From positions 372,001 to 436,000 of the forward strand of contig BMWJ01000001.1 of the NCBI GenBank assembly GCA_014651175.1: a DNA stretch of 64,000 nt. Direction: 5' to 3'. Below, one piece after another: positions 62,529-64,000 of the stretch. Each line of letters opens with the position of its first letter. Position 1 is the stretch's first letter. The position numbers and the translations under genes are program-made. The notes below the pieces were generated by a model. That model was given only the letters and a program-made list of their open reading frames with translations. It ran no database searches and had not been told where the DNA came from. The DNA comes from Streptomyces clavifer. Lineage in GTDB: Bacteria; Actinomycetota; Actinomycetes; Streptomycetales; Streptomycetaceae.

Positions 62529-62756
62529 GCCGTCATCGGATCTGATTGGATCTGCACGGCCGTCGGGACCCGGAAAGCCTGGGTTCATTGGACGCCCGCC
62601 GTGCCTGTCGTCATTCGATCGTTTTCCGACAGGGGCAGATGCTTTCTCCGACGGTTCAACATCGATCTCATCTACGGGCCTCAGACGTGGAGCTCTGGCG
62701 GGAAGCCAGTCCAGCGGAGCTCGGCGGGGAGGTGGCCGGTGTCGGCCTCTGCGTCG

Positions 62757-63740
62757 TCAGATCACACGCAAGACTGTCTTCCCGCGTGCCCCGGTCTCCG
62801 CATAGGTGTGGGCGTCGGCAGCAGCGTCGAGAGGGAAGACCTTGTCGAGGTGAACGGCCAGCGCGCCGGCCTCCACCAGCCGGGCGATCTCCTGGAGACC
62901 GTGTCCGTCGGGTTCAACCAGCGGTTCGGGCGCGACGTGGACGCTGGCTGCTGCGGCTGCCTCGGTGAAGCCTGCCGGCCGGCCGGGAGCCACACCCAGG
63001 AAGAGCCCGCCGGGCTTCAGGACGGTGAGGGAGCGGGTAGCGGTATCTGGCTGGGCGATACCGACGAGGTCGAGCACCACGTCGATGTTTCCGGTGGCCT
63101 CCTCGAATGGCGTGGCCCGGTAGTCGATCACCTCGTCGGCCCCCAGAGCGCGCAGCCAGTCGTGCTTGCCGGCGGTAGCGGTGGCGATGACGTGCGCCCC
63201 AAGGTGCTTGGCCATCTGGACGGCGAGGTGGCCGACACCTCCCCCCGCGGCATGGATCAGTACGCGCTCGCCGCCGTCGAGCTGGGCGATGTCGGTCAGG
63301 GACTGCCAGGCTGTCAGCCCGGCCAGGGGCAGTGCGGCAGCGTGGTCGTGGTCGATGCTCGCGGGCTTCCGAGCAAACTGCCGTGAGGGCGCGGTGACGT
63401 ACTGCGCGTAGGCGCCGGCGGGCCGGGGCAGCCAGAGTAGGCCGAAGACCTCGTCGCCGGGCGCGTAGAGGAACTCACCTGGTCCGATCCCCACCACTGT
63501 GCCCGAAACGTCCCAGCCCAAGATGTGCGGCCCCGTTCCGAGGGCCGCCCTGGCGGGGGTAGGGAAACCAGCCCGGGTGCGCAGGTCCAGCGGGTTAATC
63601 CCAGCAGCGTGCACCCGAACCAGAACCTCAGTGGGCAGAGGTTCCGGGCGTGGCACCGTCGTCGGCACCAGAACCTCCGGGCCGCCGAAGTCGGTGAAGA
63701 CCACGGCCCGCATCGCGGAACCGGCGTTCTGATCAGACAT
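62757..63740 (-). CDS. Zinc-independent MDR-type oxidoreductase (quinone-reductase-like)
   Basis: A 327-aa medium-chain dehydrogenase. The N-terminal GroES-like part (about 10-110, MRAVVFTDFGGPEVLVPTTVPRP then GINPLDLRTRAG) and the Rossmann fold with the AAGGGVGHLAVQMAKHLGA nucleotide site (about 155) are typical of the NADPH:quinone oxidoreductase group; the catalytic zinc cysteines are absent. ATG at 63740 follows GGAAGAG. It is divergent from an HxlR regulator, an arrangement common for quinone- or electrophile-responsive pairs. Confidence 0.9.
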   Translation of the reverse strand: MSDQNAGSAMRAVVFTDFGGPEVLVPTTVPRPEPLPTEVLVRVHAAGINPLDLRTRAGFPTPARAALGTGPHILGWDVSGTVVGIGPGEFLYAPGDEVFGLLWLPRPAGAYAQYVTAPSRQFARKPASIDHDHAAALPLAGLTAWQSLTDIAQLDGGERVLIHAAGGGVGHLAVQMAKHLGAHVIATATAGKHDWLRALGADEVIDYRATPFEEATGNIDVVLDLVGIAQPDTATRSLTVLKPGGLFLGVAPGRPAGFTEAAAAASVHVAPEPLVEPDGHGLQEIARLVEAGALAVHLDKVFPLDAAADAHTYAETGARGKTVLRVI

Positions 63741-63811
63741 GTACGACTCTTCCAGTAAGGGCGGCAACAATCCTCGGGCGACCGCAGTGGTGATGCGGTC
63801 CACGGTAGGTC

Positions 63812-63842
63812 GGCACCCTTGGTGACCCGCAAGCACCCTTGC
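63812..63842. promoter_or_regulatory. Direct-repeat operator in the oxidoreductase/HxlR divergon
   Basis: GCACCCTTG occurs at 63813-63821 and 63833-63841, exactly 20 bases (two helical turns) apart, between the two divergent genes. It is a good candidate HxlR binding site. Confidence 0.55.
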
Positions 63843-63880
63843 TTCCCTTTGGGTAGAGTCGCAGGCAGGAGGCATCTTTC

Positions 63881-64000
63881 ATGACAACGACACCCGTCGA
63901 ACCCCTCAGCCGCACCGCAGACGTCTATGCCGCGCTCTGCCCGGCTCGCGACGTCCTGGACGTTCTGTCCGGCAAGTGGTCGGCCCTGGCCATCGGAGCC
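63881..64000 (+). CDS. HxlR-family transcriptional regulator (partial)
   Basis: Only the first 40 residues are in the window: MTTTPVEPLSRTADVYAALC then PARDVLDVLSGKWSALAIGA. The pattern of a Cys-Pro before a helix and the LSGKWSALAI stretch are the HxlR winged-helix entry. ATG at 63881 follows AGGAGG by eight bases. HxlR proteins sense quinones, aldehydes or oxidants through this cysteine and activate or repress divergent oxidoreductases. The gene runs off the right edge. Confidence 0.85.
   Translation, partial: MTTTPVEPLSRTADVYAALCPARDVLDVLSGKWSALAIGA

Overview
The window is a stretch of high-GC actinobacterial chromosome and almost certainly comes from a Streptomyces. The base composition, the GTG starts, the WhiB-like protein, several multidomain SpoIIE-type phosphatases, a DasR-type operator, the polyphosphate glucokinase and the block order oxyR ... 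fumarases ... whiB-like ... glpX ... xseAB ... ispH-ppgK ... ychF all match Streptomyces core chromosome. All family calls come from reading the translated sequence; no database search was run.

Layout. 0-25.8 kb is ordinary core genome: OxyR; an FtsX-type ABC exporter with its PadR repressor; an SPFH membrane protein; a class A penicillin-binding protein; a SpoIIE-type phosphatase; a DUF402 hydrolase; class II and class I fumarases; a DUF1707 protein; a WhiB-like protein; GlpX; a nitroreductase; exonuclease VII; an amino-acid permease; IspH; polyphosphate glucokinase; and the GTPase YchF. Strong hairpin terminators separate most convergent pairs.

25.8-35.0 kb is an accessory island inserted at the 3' end of ychF. 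A 14-bp core identical to the ychF terminus occurs three times in direct orientation (25804, 34004, 35002). The last copy still encodes FRFNV-stop and is followed by what looks like the original ychF terminator. About 130 bp before the second and third cores are diverged copies of one another. This gives two tandem elements without an integrase: an 8.2-kb element A and a 1.0-kb element B that carries only a VapBC-like toxin-antitoxin pair. Element A holds an uncharacterised cassette: an unknown protein, a phosphotransferase, a methyltransferase and a HAD phosphatase on one strand, divergent from a TTA-containing HTH/TPR regulator, a Nudix hydrolase and an EccA-like AAA+ ATPase. Two of its genes carry single-base frameshifts. 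This is the best candidate for something undescribed.

35.1-64 kb returns to chromosome with species-variable content: a Uma2 nuclease; an RsbQ-RsbP-RsbV-like stress cassette; small membrane proteins; an 805-aa peptidoglycan-binding/DUF1906 protein with no signal peptide; a PepSY protein; a secreted GH65 enzyme; a subtilisin; a GH18 chitinase with a DasR-like operator; a GntR regulator; a second partner-switch pair (HATPase plus an 871-aa PAS/GAF/PP2C/HATPase protein); a PspA-TPM membrane-stress pair; a serine recombinase remnant; and an oxidoreductase/HxlR divergon cut by the window end. Several genes show TANNNT exactly six bases before the start codon, which suggests leaderless transcripts.
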